A stretch of 64,000 nt of DNA from Moniliella sp. 'wahieum' (lineage: Eukaryota; Basidiomycota; Moniliellomycetes; Moniliellales; Moniliellaceae). A program made the translations under genes and the position numbers. The notes under the pieces are model-generated. The model was not told the DNA's origin. It saw only the letters and a list, made by a program, of their open reading frames with translations, and ran no database searches. The DNA lies in assembly GCA_003971905.1 (NCBI GenBank), contig RSEE01000065.1, forward strand, positions 327,931 through 391,930, given 5' to 3'. Each line of letters begins with the position of its first letter. Position 1 is the first letter of the stretch. Positions 20,430-32,626 of the stretch are shown in pieces.

Positions 20430-21835
20430 TGAATCCTTGAAGCTTGAAACGTGCTTGATGCTTGATGCCCGGTGCCCTCCTCACAGGCCTGAGCCTCAGG
20501 AGTTTGAGAGGTTCTTAACAGCGAAATGATCCACACCATACTCCACCTCTTTTTTCCACCGTGCCGCTCGTTCCGACTACGATACCCCCGATTACCCTCC
20601 GTTTTGCTAACATCTGTCTCCTCTACCATGTACAAGTTCTTGGCATCCATGTGGAATATGAAGACCCCCCGCACCACGCATCGCGTGGACCCGTCACGCG
20701 CCGCGCATGTGAGTGAGATCTGTGAGAATCTGAGGAAAACACGATGCATATGATGCGAAAGGGGCAGATCGGCCTTCTTTAGTATATGCAGGTCCGTGCG
20801 GCGAGCGTGTAGGCAAGCGGAACGCGCGCGGACGCGCGAAACCAGTTTGATCCAGCATGAGGGCATGAGTAGTAGTGGGCTATAGTATGAGGCTGAGGAG
20901 GCTTTTGTGGGGACCTTGGTCGCAGGTCACCGGCCGGTCATCGGTCACCGGTCACCGGTCATCATCATCATCATCACAGATGGGTCTAGGACTGTCTAAG
21001 GATGTGAGAGAGAAAGTCGCGCTGATTGCAACTGACGCGGGGGGCTCAGCGGCTCCACCGTTCGCAGGCGAACGGCCCCGTGGCGTGAGTAGGGCACATT
21101 TGGAGCTCTACTTCTAAGCCTGGCTGATCGCCAAGCAGGGGTCCGAGGAAACATCTGTAACTCATTGATGCGCTGCGCGCTCCGAAATTCACGTCAACGT
21201 TTTAACGTACGTTTAACGTTGATCGATGATCGTTGAACGTGAACGTTGAACGTTGATCATCGATCACTCGATCACGTTGATCCAGCCGTCCGGAGCACTG
21301 GACCCTACCGCGAAATACTACGTGCACCAATCCATCATCATGCATCACAGTACTCAATTCGTTCGGTACGGTCAGTGCAATCCGTTCGCACGCCGGGGCA
21401 AATGTTCCGGCCGGGGTGCTTCGGCCGGGGTACTTCCAAAATTAAGCGATGCTACATGTCGCTGTCGGAGGCCTCAGCTGAGGCTTCTCTGCTGCAGTAT
21501 ACCATTGCAAGCTCTAGGCCTTTGGTATTAGATCTTGGACCTTATTGTTCGGTGCAGATGAGCGCTCTCTGAGATCTCAGGTCTCAGGGGCTAAGAAATC
21601 AATCAATTGTTACATGTGTGTGCATTCCATTGACAGAGCTTAAGGCTGGGACAGGGGAACCTACGTCTAAACCGAACCGTTCATCTTGCGGGGGTTACTT
21701 GGAAGCGCCACCAGATTAAGGGACCAGGGGGATCGCCAGGATATCAGGACCCTCCGGCTCACGCCATCCGGTTCCCGTACCCTAGGAAGCGCGTGGGACA
21801 CGGAAACGTGGTTGACATACGAGCGAGGAACCATT
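20430..21835. repeat. intergenic, clusters of self-complementary micro-repeats
   Basis: No gene seen. 20927-20977 carries GGTCACCGG/GGTCATCGG units followed by (CAT)n. 21190-21290 is a dense array of GTTTAACGTT, GTTGAACGTT and ATCGATGATC units, each able to pair with a neighbour, so long hairpins are possible. A CGGCCGGGGT repeat lies at about 21408-21432. Confidence 0.5.
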
Positions 21836-23110
21836 CACTGAGACTTAGTAGCCAACTCCTTCAATGCGCAAACAACTTGCCCGCCGTCTTGGTGCCGTAG
21901 TATCCTCGCGTCGTCAAAACCAGGGGGAAAAACGGTTCTTGAGTGCGTCCCTGGTACTTGGCGTTCTGTCGCATTCTGCTTGTTCAAGCAGCCGAAGCAG
22001 TTCCTTCTCCCGTTCCAAAGCGACGCAGTGCTCTCATGCAACCACCCGCCGGTACGCGCTCTGCGCCTCCTGCGATCCCGTGTCGCGCAGCGTGTGGTCT
22101 CCTCCATTCCGGTTCCTCCAGTGCTCCGGGCCCCATCACGCGGTAATCGGTGCGCTGTGCCTTCCGTCCGCGCCTCGTCCCATCCTCTTCCTCCACCATA
22201 GGTTCGTTGTGGACGTGGGTGTCGGGGATGGAGCGGAGGAGCTGGAGAATGGGCTCCCCACTGCCTCATGCAACGCACAAACTTGGCCTGGGGCGGGTGC
22301 AGGACATGATGTTTCCAGCGAGGACATGACGCCGCACTTGCACATGCTGCGCGTGGTGCGCACAGCGTGCGGAGCTGGAGACACCAACCTGGACCTGCTG
22401 GTCAGAGAGCTTGAGGTACGGGACGGATGGAAATAGCGGAGAGCCAGTTGTGGCTCAGCGGGTTGCTGTGCTCAACCACATGACGACCATCGCAGCGTCC
22501 AGCTTCTGGAGCAGCTCCTGTCGACTTTGCTCCCACATCTCGCGGCAGCGTGGCGTTGCTTCGTAAATGCGTTGGCCCTTGCCGTTTTGCGGTCCCGAAC
22601 GGTCACATAAGTGGTAATAAGATAGTCGTTGACCGTTGGCCGCGGCACGGGCGTGGGGCGCAATATACGAGTAAAGCGGGCTGCACATCCTCCCAGCCGA
22701 AGAGGCAGGCTCATGAGCATGTCGAAGTGGTCGTCCTTGGCACCTTGGGGATCCTCGTCGCCCCGGATCCGTCTGAACTCCGTACAGATGAAGGCATCAA
22801 TCTCGGCCAGCACGTCGTCTAGCTCTCCTTCCATCTGCATGGTGCGGAGCAGGTGGCGCAGCTTGGTCTGAGTGCTGAGCCGCCATAGTAGAGGCGTCCC
22901 TGGCGGGTGAGCCATCAACTTAGGCATGTTCTCCCTCAGATGGCCAGTTGGGCCCGGAGCCACGATCGACGACAGTACCCCCACACAAGTGCCAGAACCT
23001 GCAGACCATCCACCCGAATCTGGTCCCGGTCCCGCTCGACACACTTGTGCAGGTTGAGCTTGAGGCCTGACGCGTCGCTTCAAAATATAAGCTTACGCCA
23101 AGGGTATTAA
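21836..23110 (-). mobile_element. 5'-truncated LINE (non-LTR retrotransposon) remnant
   Basis: Reading the minus strand across frames gives the C-terminal end of a non-LTR reverse transcriptase polyprotein: GLKLNLHKC near 23070, KLMAHPPGTPLLWRLSTQTK, ELDDVLAEIDAFICTEF, the conserved SLPLRLGG with IAPHARAAA, then a Cys/His-containing region and an end reading KYQGRTQEPFFPLVLTT ... KLFAH. LPLRLGG followed by an Ala-rich helix is typical of the region after the RT thumb in fungal LINEs. The catalytic RT core and everything upstream are missing, as in ordinary 5'-truncated insertions. Several frame changes are present. A poly-A tail could not be identified at the 3' end. Confidence 0.6.
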
Positions 23111-23146
23111 AGCTTTTTTGCAACAAAGAAATGACAGCACGCGCAA

Positions 23147-23402
23147 ATGTTGTTAGAGGGTACTGCTAGGGTTCTCCTGCGCGGCCCTCAATGGATCGGT
23201 GACGCTCGCCTAGCCGAGCGGAAGCGTTCCGCTCGCAGGCCGCGCACGCCCTGCTCGCTCCATCTCCCTTCTCTCTCTCCTTTCTCCTTCCTTCAGACGT
23301 TGCTTGAAGACTTGTGGCTCACCACTTTGCCTTCACGCCTTGTCTGAAGGCTGCTTTGCAGCTGATCCATAGGATCGCGAGTGCTCCCAAGTCGCACTCT
23401 AG
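23147..23402 (-). repeat. Dispersed repeat R, copy 3 (inverted)
   Basis: The reverse complement aligns with 12780-13025 of copy 1, from GTTAGAGGGTA at the left to GTCGCACTCTAG at the right. The central palindrome is decayed (GCAGGCCGCGCACGCCCTGC). It lies about 40 bases from the truncated 5' end of the LINE remnant. Confidence 0.7.
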
Positions 23403-24496
23403 CAAATGTATGCAAATGTATGCAGAAAGTACACTTGAGGGTTGCGGGTTGCCTGATTCGACATGCTTCTTCCCTCTCTATACACCGCTTCTGCCCGATG
23501 CGCAGGAGTCCTTTTAAAGCCTTAGCCTGAGACCCCCCTTGCCTATTTCCCGAGGCTCCAAATCTTTCGAACTTTGATCCACCTCTATAACCGCTTGTCC
23601 TACGTCTACAGGGCGGATTGAATCCCACAAACTATGTGTGGTCCCACCGCCAGGTATTCGGCCTTTAGGCCTGGCCACAGGCCTTACATGTTGAACGTTG
23701 ATTCATGATTTGAGGGGCCTCGGCGCCTCAACTTGAGGCCGACCAGATCCCAGAGGGGAGTTGGGGGATTATCGATCATCGATCATCTGATCGATGGTCA
23801 TCGATTGGGCTCGTGACATGTGACAAATGACATCATGATGACACACACACAGGTAGGGGCAGGGTATGCTGTCTGTCGCAGCATACAGCCATATGCATAC
23901 GCAGCCATATGACCCCGCAAGGATGGGGTGGGTACACTGAGTACTGGGGGACTCCGAGTACTGAGACGCAGGACTCCGTCCAGGGGGGCTGCGGGCGCGT
24001 ATTGCCTATGCCAACCCAGGTGCTCCGACCAGCGTCGGCGACATGCGGCTGCCGGTTGCCGAGCGCCACGGTGTGTGAGACTGGTGCATATGCATCAACG
24101 ATCGGGGCCAGCGCGCAGCAGCCATGAATTTTGAAGCGTTAGTAACCCGACAACTGGCGATGCTGTCCGAGACACAGCAGGCAGCCGGCTGGGCGCTGGA
24201 CCCAGGCGGTCGATCGTCGGACCAGCAGCTGGGCAGGGGGTGCGCAGCAGGCGCGTGTCGGACCCAATGCGTGCTGCAGCGGAGCGCGGCGCCTGAATGC
24301 GCCTCCCGGCCCCAGTGCTCCTTCCCAAGCCAGGACGCTGTCCAGGTCGGTGGGCAGCACGCCCAGGGTCTCCACATCCCCCGGAGCATCAGCCGCGCTC
24401 CTGTGTTCCGCGCCTCTAGGCCATTCCACCCAGCTTGCCTCTTCCCCTTCCTGCGCGTCTCGGTCGCCATCTCTTTGCGGCACTGCAACCAACACC
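23403..24496. other. intergenic, repeat-rich, no gene supported
   Basis: It contains paired CAAATGTATG units (23403-23422), an ATCGATCATCGATCATCTGATCG block (about 23771-23803) and GTACTGAGTACT-type palindromes near 23935-23960. Open frames from about 24124 on both strands lack recognisable features; the last part is likely the promoter of the following gene. Confidence 0.4.
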
Positions 24497-27400
24497 ATGA
24501 TTCTTCCTCTCTGGCGCTCACGCTCCCAACCGTTCTGGAGGAAACACGATGCTCCTTCCGCGGCCCCAGCTGCCACCCCACCCTCCACCCTCAGTCCACC
24601 TCCGACGACAGAGGTCCGCAAAGCGCCTACTAGGCGCAAAACGATGATGCGCCTAGGCAATCCGCACCCGACTGAACCGTCGTCCTCATTGCAGTCTCCA
24701 ACAGAGGGTGAGAAGAAGGAGCGCCGCCATTCCTTCTTCCCTCGCTCCATCCGATCTCGGTTCTCCCTATCCACTGGCCAAACCTCCGTCGACGACAACC
24801 CTGCCGGGACCGATTCCCAACTTTGCCTCGACCGTAAGCGGGAAAGCTTGCCAGCATTGGACAGCCAACTGCCACCCGCTGACGTGGCCCCGGGTGGACT
24901 CGTGTCCGATACCCTGCCTTCCACCCCCAGCGATAGCGATAGCGGCAACGGCAGCGGTACCGGTAGTTGCACTGACAACTGCAGTAACAGTGCCGATTCA
25001 CCACCGCCTCGTATGAGGAGGGAAACGGTCTCCCCCATATATCTTCCCTATGCAGTGGTGTATGCCCATCTCTGCCCCCCTGGACCTGGCATCGAATTCA
25101 AACGCGCCACTAGTCGAACTTCCCCAAGCCATTTCTGTTGCCGCACCTCCCTCCGCACGCATGCCACATCCTGTGACGCCTCCACGGACCCATTTCGGGA
25201 CTGAAGACACCAGGCCTACCGCTTTCATTGCTCCTGAACGGAGACATTTACCCCTTGCGTCTACCACAGCGTGGCCGACAACCCGATGTCTTCAAACTGG
25301 AGTTGCATCAATGAGGTGGCCAGTGGCCTTGTGCCATCCTCCCAGCACGATGCCGCCGAAACTACCCCCCCGGCCTCACCCAGATCGGGAACGACCACTG
25401 TAGGCGGACAGGCGGACTCATTCCCATCCGGCGCCCTCCAGCCCTTGTGAAACATTGTTTGCCCATGGAGTCGAACCCACCAAAGAGAATTCCTTGCCCG
25501 CCATGGCCTGGTGCGTCATGGAGTCAGCCCTGGGAAAGTTCCGTCACGCCACCCAGAGGCAAGATGCAGGGAAGCGCACCTTTGAGCGTGCTAAAATCCT
25601 GCGCATGGTGCTCGAACCGTTTTTGGAAATGGAGCAGCAGCGCCCCCTGGTGCGTCCCGATGCAAGCACCTCTGCCTCAGCTCCTGTCAGTGCCAGTGGC
25701 AGTACAAGTGATCTAAGCTCCGTATCCGTCTCACCCACTTTGTCGTCGGTCACGCTCGCTCCCATGACACCGGTATCCCCTGCGCTCTCGCTTCCTCCGC
25801 TCACGCCGCTATCCAAGTCCCACTTACCGTTGGATGGGTTCCGTCGATTCAGAGAGGGAAGCACCCGACGTGATCTCCTCTTTGCCTGGATTGACGAGCT
25901 TATGGTTGCTGTGCAGGTGGCTCAAGTCCCAGCAGACCGGATCGCGATGCTGGATAATATCTGTCTGGTTCTCGAGGCACGCAACTTGAGCATTTTAGCG
26001 CTGGATGACCATGAATCGCAACGGTTCGTTGATACGCTCTTTACCTGCCTCGAATACGCCATCCATGAGATCAACAAGAAGGGCGTCTACCACAGCAACA
26101 TTGTCTTTGCAGGTCGATTGCTTGCCTTGGCTCTAGTTCGCATCCCTGGCGTAGCAGAAAAAATTCTCACCAATTTGCCCATCACTCGGCAAGCGCTCCA
26201 ACGCATGGCCAAGGAGGCCCAATGGGAAGATCTGCGTCCCCGGGGACAAGAATGGGACAAATTTCTCTCTCATTTCCCCCCCTACCTCCGCCCCTTCTGC
26301 TTCGATGACGTGCGTACATATCTCTCTCGTGTGCCCGCCCTGCGTCCACCACGGGACCCCGATGAAACATGTGTTCGCTCGGAAGAGGTGTACTTGGTAC
26401 GCAACAAGGGAAGGGGAATCGCCATGAAAGGAAATTGGCTCAAACGGTTCCAATCCGACGACTCTGAACTCATCTTTTCATTTTTCCGCAGCTTCCACCG
26501 CAATCTTGAGCGACTCGTTCGCACTCACCTCCACTGGGATCAACACCTTTTCTTTGGTGCACCCGGAATGGCTCATATCGAGTCTCTGATCCAAAGCAAA
26601 TGCCTCGCTCTCGTACACCGTTCTCTTACCTCTGTTACTACTCAGCACATGGCCGACACTACCTTGTATGTTGTCCCTTCCCTTGTTCCTCGTTTTCAGC
26701 TGTGGACTACTATTGAGACTGACAAAAACATATAGCATTACGGGTGATACGGCCAATGTTCTGTTGGGCAGCACAAATGGCAAGCCAAAGGAGCTCGAGG
26801 CAGCGACACGCAGATGTGTGGCAGCGGTGTTGGACACGGTTACCTTTGGTGACCCGATCAGCAGTAAATCGCGCACCCCTCTTTTCATGCCCGCTATCCA
26901 ATGGCACCTTGCTGCTTTGGTCCGTGGAACTTCCTTGTACGATGTGCAAGGTGTCTTTTGTTTCTTTGACTGGGCCGATGTACTATTGGAAAACTTGATG
27001 GGGCTCCCGTTCCAAACGCGGGAAGTGCTGGACCTTTCGTTTGTCATCAGCATTGCGCGGCGTATCTTACAAGAGACGGATCATACTGTTACCCTCATTC
27101 GCACTCTCGCTTTCCTCTACTCGCACTTTGGTCTCTTGGTCGCCACGCCTTGCTTACGGGAGGACCTTGCTGACCACACCCTTCTCCATCCCGACATCTT
27201 TTCCAAACTCCTCCTCTCCTGGTCTCCTACCGTCAGGGCCTATTTCCTTCACACCCTTGTCTTTCGTTTTGGCCATCTCACCGACTTCTCTCTCGGATCC
27301 AACAAGGGAAGCGACAAAACCAACTCTATGCCTTTTGCATCGACGCCTAGAAGAAGTACGCGTCCGCTACCTATACTTGGCTACCTCGGCTGTGGAAAGC

Positions 27401-28055
27401 AGTACCAATAGCAACCCTGCCGTCTCCCAACCAACCACTACTCTCGCCAACTCACCCAACGAGAAGGAGGCCGTGCAGCGACGATCAGCCAAGTCCAGCC
27501 TGGCTTGGGCGCAGTTGAAGCGACGGGGCAGTGCAACGCTCTCGCCGCGTGCCGTGCGTGCGCGTCCCACCACCCCCGTGCGGGAAGTGAAACGGTGGGT
27601 GCACGCGAGCACCTTGCGCCCAGCGCATTCGACCTGCAGACCCACACACCGCTTCCCCGCCCCCGGTCAGCACGCCTTTCCTCCACCGTACCACTCTCGT
27701 CCCCGGTCCGGCCGGCCGTAGCCTTCTCTCGCTTTTGGCCACTTCCCCTACCCCCCCGCCAAGGGGAGAAGAGGGGTACGCCACGTCCCTCCAGCCGTAC
27801 GCGAGCAAATGTTTGCGCGAGTTGGAGGCAACGATTCGGGTATGTTGCATTGTCCTCGTGGTCTTCCTTTGGGACCGAGCGGCTGTGCTTGAATCTGGCT
27901 TGCAGAGTGCTGTATGCTGACCTCTGTCTGACTGGGCTTAGGAGGAGGAGGACCTGATCGTGTCGCGTCCTACGAATCAAGCGACCGAGGTACCAAACCT
28001 GATTGTTGCCTGGCCTGCCGTTTGGGGCGAGGGCTCCGGGCTGGGGACGGCTTAG
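24497..28055 (+). CDS. Large DUF1765-like fungal protein
   Basis: ATG 24497 (context CACCATGATT) opens a basic, Ser/Pro-rich N-terminus. After frame changes near 25200-25450 a long uninterrupted helical region runs from 25455 to 26665, includes FREGSTRRDLLFAWIDEL and YLVRNKGRGIAMKGNWLKRF, and continues after a 70 bp intron (26666-26735) as TGDTANVLLGSTNG ... FFDWADVLLENLMGLPF. Another frame change near 27330 leads to RRLEEVRVRYLYLATS. The C-terminus is YASKCLRELEATIR, an intron (27840-27941), then EEEDLIVSRPTNQ and TAG at 28053. About 1130 aa. The pattern matches my memory of fungal DUF1765 (UPF0592) proteins, whose function is poorly known. The gene is certain, the family assignment moderate. 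Confidence 0.6.
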
Positions 28056-29073
28056 ATTGCAAAATACTCCATTCTCCATCTAGCGCCTCATTGGAGATTC
28101 CAATATCTAACAAGTCACACAACTTTTCGACCCGTACGAAAGGCTTCCGCTTTGCTGCCCCCCCCCCCCCCCCCCCGTCTGTGTGGTGTTATGGCCCATA
28201 TTTTTCGTTGACTTCTTTACCCTTATTTTGCTTTTTGACGACCCACACGCTTCAGCTTCACCCTAGGATCTCAGGTTTCGGAAGCCTGCCTATTAGTTAA
28301 GCCGAACCCGTGACGACCTTTTCAGTCCCTTTCATTCATAGTACTTTCTCTTTTTATTCGCTTCACCACTTTTTCTCCTCAATTACTCTCACACTACTAC
28401 CCCTCCGCTATCGTTCTTCTCTATCACTTTCTGTTTGCCATATAACCATCCATCTCGCATCATTTTTGCCTTTTCCCCTCTCTGCTCCCCCCACATAGTT
28501 TTCCGATGATCTCCCGCAGACTTTTCTCTAGGTAACGGTGTGCTTTTATAAGTCACAGGCGATAATAGGTCTATCCCAATCTCCTTATGTGAGATTGATT
28601 CGTTCTGTTGGAGCCCATCCACCGTGTCGCCTTCCCCGGCCAAGAGTTTTATTGAGGACAAGCTCGAGGGCGGCACATCGAAACAGAGGACGCCTGTTGC
28701 TACGAAGATAAACACCAAGTCCTTAGATATGACATCAGGGAAAACGTTACGTGTTACACGTTAAAAAACGGAAGCAGGTACAAAAGGACCATTTGAGGCG
28801 GGGGGGCGGGGGTAGGGGGGAAGAGAGGGGACCGGGATCCTGACGGCTAGTTGAGCCCGATTCGTACAGTGAGAGAACGAGTCGCGGAACACAGAGAGAA
28901 CGATTTACGGAAGAGAAGAGGGGTGTGGAGGAAAGGAAGGAAGGAACACCAGCAAACCCCTTAATGTGACAAGCGAGAAAAGAAGTAGAGTGTTGAAACA
29001 GCAGAGAAAAGGAGAGAAGACTAGGAACAAGGGAAATGAAGACACAGCTAAGGTTTAGCAAAAGGTAGAGAGA
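28056..29073. repeat. intergenic with a 19-base poly-C run
   Basis: No gene seen between two convergent genes. C19 lies at 28158-28176, a likely slippage site and sequencing problem. 28380-28500 is pyrimidine-rich; 28797-28830 is G-rich on the plus strand (GGCGGGGGGGCGGGGG), a possible G-quadruplex. Confidence 0.6.
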
Positions 29074-30306
29074 CTAGGTCAGAGTCTCCACTCTTGAACC
29101 GGGAAAGACCGAGCCGGGCGGGATCGAGTCAGTAGGGTGGGACGGGTGGGTGGAGTGCACGCTGGGGGATCGCGATCGGGACAGATAGGAAGAGAACCCA
29201 TCGATCGAAGTACTGCGCTTAGGCTCTCCAGCTTGCCCAAATGAAGAAGGGGAAAGGTGGACCTCCTGCTTTTGCAAGGTAGTGATGCGCACCTCGGCTC
29301 CTGGGGTCTGAGGGTACACCGACAGAGACTTGTTGACCTGGGAGTTTTTGCGGATCCCAATTTCGGGAAACATGGGCTTGGTGCCCGTCGAGGTTTGGAC
29401 CCATGCGCCCCACAGGTTACTTTTGCCCGGCCCTTTGGATGGGTATTCATCGGATGTGGTACTGTCGGTCGTCGGCATCAATTCTGACCCACTCCGGCGT
29501 GTGTTGAGCGTAGACAAGAGCGAGTTTGTGTACATCTTGGGCATGATCACGCAGAAAAGGACGTGCAGCAGATTCCCCGGCTATGTTCCAGCCCATTCTC
29601 TGTTAGTTCCTACTGTCGAGCACAAACATGCTGGTGTGAGGAAATACATACTTCAATTGCTACAATGATGAGGTGAATCAGGTCGACGATCATGGTCAGG
29701 ACCGAAGTTTGGAGAATGAGGTTTTTCAACCTAACCATCTGGGAGTCGTTGTTGCGGAGAGTATTGATGTCTTTACGCAACGTTACGACTAAGGTGGAGG
29801 TGGTGATCACGTCGCACAGTACGCTCCCGCAGCACCAACAAGCGTGACAGATTGAATCTCGCTCCACTTGCGGATATACTGCAAAATGGAGAGACCAATC
29901 ATCGTCCCAATGCTGCCCAATAGTCCGGCCAATGACAATCCCACAATGGTCGCGGTGATCCACCATTGCCGACGGAGGCGTTGCACCCTCCATGCCAAGA
30001 AACATTGCACCAGGCACGCAGCCGCTGCACCCGCCTGCACGGCGCAAATGAAACTGGGCGTGACTTTTTCCAGATGCGACGGTTCTCCAAAATAACGTAC
30101 CAGCCAGGTGAAGATGGCAACACAATCTGCCACACTGTTGATCACATCCAGACATACGAGGACGACCACCACAAGTTTAAGAATCCAGGGATCCTTACGG
30201 TAGCGCGTATAGTACAGCCAGGTTTGGACCAGCGTTACCCGAAAAGGCCAAGGTTGATGTAGACCCCAATAAGGACGTAGCCCACACCCTTCGCAGGGGA
30301 GCCCAT
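29074..30306 (-). CDS. Seven-helix membrane protein, DUF6534-like
   Basis: Exon 1 is 30306-29652 and exon 2 29580-29074, with a 71 bp intron (GTATGT...ATAG); about 387 aa. It starts MGSPAKGVGYVLIGVYINLG and continues with repeated hydrophobic helices: LVQTWLYYTRYRKDPWILK, LVVVVLVCLDVINSVAD, VQAGAAAACLVQCFLAWRV, WWITATIVGLSLAGLLGSI, VITTSTLVVTLRKDINTLR, TMIVDLIHLIIVAIE, then VLFCVIMPKMYTNSLLSTLN and a Ser/Pro-rich cytosolic tail. The QTWLYYTRY motif, the VITTSTLV helix and the C-terminal KMYTNSLLSTLN are characteristic of DUF6534 proteins, expanded in mushrooms and without known function. Two one-base frame changes are needed (near 30265 and 29823). Confidence 0.72.
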
Positions 30307-32264
30307 GTTGGACGAACGATTGAAGAGAGTCGGATGAAGATGAGGGGTTAGAAGGGAAGTAAACTCCCTGAAGGTGGTGTATAAGAGGGAAGAAGGAGAA
30401 GATGAAGGACTACTCGACAGGCTCCTGAAATTCAGCGTCTAGCTTTATGCTGTGGCTGTTAAGGTCCAGGACTAAGGCCTATACGCTTATATCTCTCCGT
30501 TAGTCTATAGCCTCTAGAAGCGCCACACTCGGAGGCGTTATTACATGCTTGCATTAGAGCGAGAGTGCAATAACCGGTAACTAGGTAACTCCTACAGAAG
30601 CACACAGGGTTCAGTGTTTTGCATACCGATATATACGCTCCCGCCGGCCCAGTGCCATAATCAGGTGCCAGCTGTTGCGTTTTCGGCATGAAAGACGCCG
30701 CGTACCGACAGGTCAATACGTGCTCAGCAAAACTTGAGGCTTGAAGACCTGCTCAAGGCGGCCTGAGGCCCCGGTAAAGGAAAGCCGCCCCGTAACGCGT
30801 ATACGGTGATGCGTATATACGACGGCGGTAATCGCAACTGGTCTGCCCCTGGGATATTCATTCATTACCAGAAGACTTCCCTGATTTACTGGTTGCCTGA
30901 TTAGGTTAACTCAGTTACCGGCCCCACAGTGGTTGTATTGGGTCAAGTGTTTGGAGTGACGAACTAGTGACTTCATGATTGGCGAGACTATATGGTGTTG
31001 ATCGATGATTACCGAGTATTACTTGGGTGTAACCACCGCCATGGCGATAATCGATAACAAGCGACAACTTGGCTCTGTTGGGTGGAAGTCGGAGAAGGCT
31101 TTTTGGATGACAGCCACAAGCAGGTGTGGGCTGGTGTGGCAGACATCGCAGGGGCTTTGCTTTGCGCAAGATAGGAAGGGATGCGAGTATGCGACAGAGC
31201 TTCCAGCTTCCGCGGCTTCCAGCCCACAATGTGGCTGTTGTGTGGCGTTGACTTCAACCATCGATCACCGATCGTGGAATGCCGACTAGGCCGAACTGTC
31301 TCACTAGCGCCGATTTTGCCGTGTTCGGCGAGTGTTAGATCTCCGATCATCGATCATCTGTCCCTTCTTGACTGGTCCTGACTAGTGACTGCATCTCTCC
31401 TCTTTTGGCTACTATGGGCACGTTGTGGAAGACGAGAGAAACAAAGTAGACATAGCTGTTCTCTTCCAGAAGAAACGATTCTCAACAAAGGATACGGAGA
31501 GGAGAGTCGGACAAGAAGGCACGATTTACGAGAAATCTGTGGGCATGCCTTTGTGTACCAACTGTAACAGCGTTCTCGATCATTTTTGCCCATGCTTAAT
31601 TGGGCTCTTCAACAGCTTCAACGTCCGTGAGTACTGAGTGAAAGAGGAAGAGTGCCCAATAGGAGTATAGGTGGGTTATGCCTTATTGTCCCGTATATTA
31701 GGTGTGCTGGCCGGATGCTATTGTCCCAAAGCACTGAGGCCGCGCTGAGGCTTGATGCACTTGATGCATGGTGCTTTTGCAGCACTGTGGTCTATAGCAT
31801 GTGCGGAGACGACACAAAAGCACTCCATTGAGATATGGTCGTTTCTCGCAGACGTAATATAGTACGCTGCCTTCTCTTTTCATTGCATTTCCTTCTCTAA
31901 CTTCATGCATCTACCATCGAGAACATCCCCACTACGGAGGCCGGCGCACTATATCCTTTTGTCGTGTGGGGCAGTACCACACGCATATAAAAAGGGTCGC
32001 ATCTGTCTGCATCCGGACGATTATCTAGAGCCCATACAATGATACGGGCTTTCAGAGTCCGATACGACAGAATAGGTAGTGAATGAGGAGTGTGAGTTGG
32101 CTGTGACGCCGGATGCTACAATCGGAACGAACGTGGAGAGAAACAGATACAGCTGTGCCGGTCAAAAGAACGAACAAATTGGCGACGTGTGAACGAGCGC
32201 AAACAAAATCCTCGCCTGAGGTCATCCACTCGCTCGTTACACTGAGTCAGAAAGGAGAGGGGAG
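30307..32264. other. intergenic, no gene supported
   Basis: Two kilobases without a convincing gene. There are short palindromic motifs (GCGTATACG near 30797, ATCGATGATTACCGAG near 31000, CGATCATCGATCATC near 31334-31350), and a GTACGC/GCATATAAAAAG element near 31983-31993 that could be a TATA box, preceding the small ORF at 32265 by about 270 bases. Confidence 0.4.
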
Positions 32265-32456
32265 ATGCCCTCCAAGGATAACGGAAGCCCTTCCCCAAGG
32301 AAAGGGGAGGGGGCACGCTCGGTAGCAGCTTCCCCATCCACCAAAGACCAGAAGAACGAATCAAGCGAATCAAGCGTGTTGAGCGAGCCGGGATCCCAGG
32401 CATCCGTCGTCACCCCCGTCGAGGGCCCCCTCGAGCCCCCGTTGACGGATCGGTAA
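32265..32456 (+). CDS. Small Ser-rich hydrophilic protein, hypothetical
   Basis: A 63 aa frame with a fair start context (GGGAGATGCC) reads MPSKDNGSPSPRKGEG and ends EGPLEPPLTDR. It is Ser/Pro/Glu-rich, lacks membrane segments and is intrinsically disordered by composition. The amino-acid use looks protein-like, and a TATA-like box lies about 275 bases upstream, but no homologue comes to mind. It may instead be a first exon. Confidence 0.3.
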   Translation: MPSKDNGSPSPRKGEGARSVAASPSTKDQKNESSESSVLSEPGSQASVVTPVEGPLEPPLTDR

Positions 32457-32626
32457 GGGGAGGCTGTGAGAGAGAGGCGTTAGGGTAGGTCATTGATGGC
32501 GCATAGGGTGCCGGCAGCCAGGCAGTTGTCAGTTGCCCGTCGGGAAGAAGGTGGGTCAGCTGGCCAGGGTCCAGTTGTAGAAAGGAAGCGTTCGGTTCAA
32601 GTACTTTTTTTAGGCGACGGAGGAGA

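Noticed and set aside
23205-23230. tRNA-like A-box (TAGCCGAGCGG) in repeat copy 3, suggesting a tRNA-derived SINE
   Set aside because: The other two copies do not keep the box and no B-box (GGTTCGAATCC type) is found at the proper distance, so Pol III origin is not supported.
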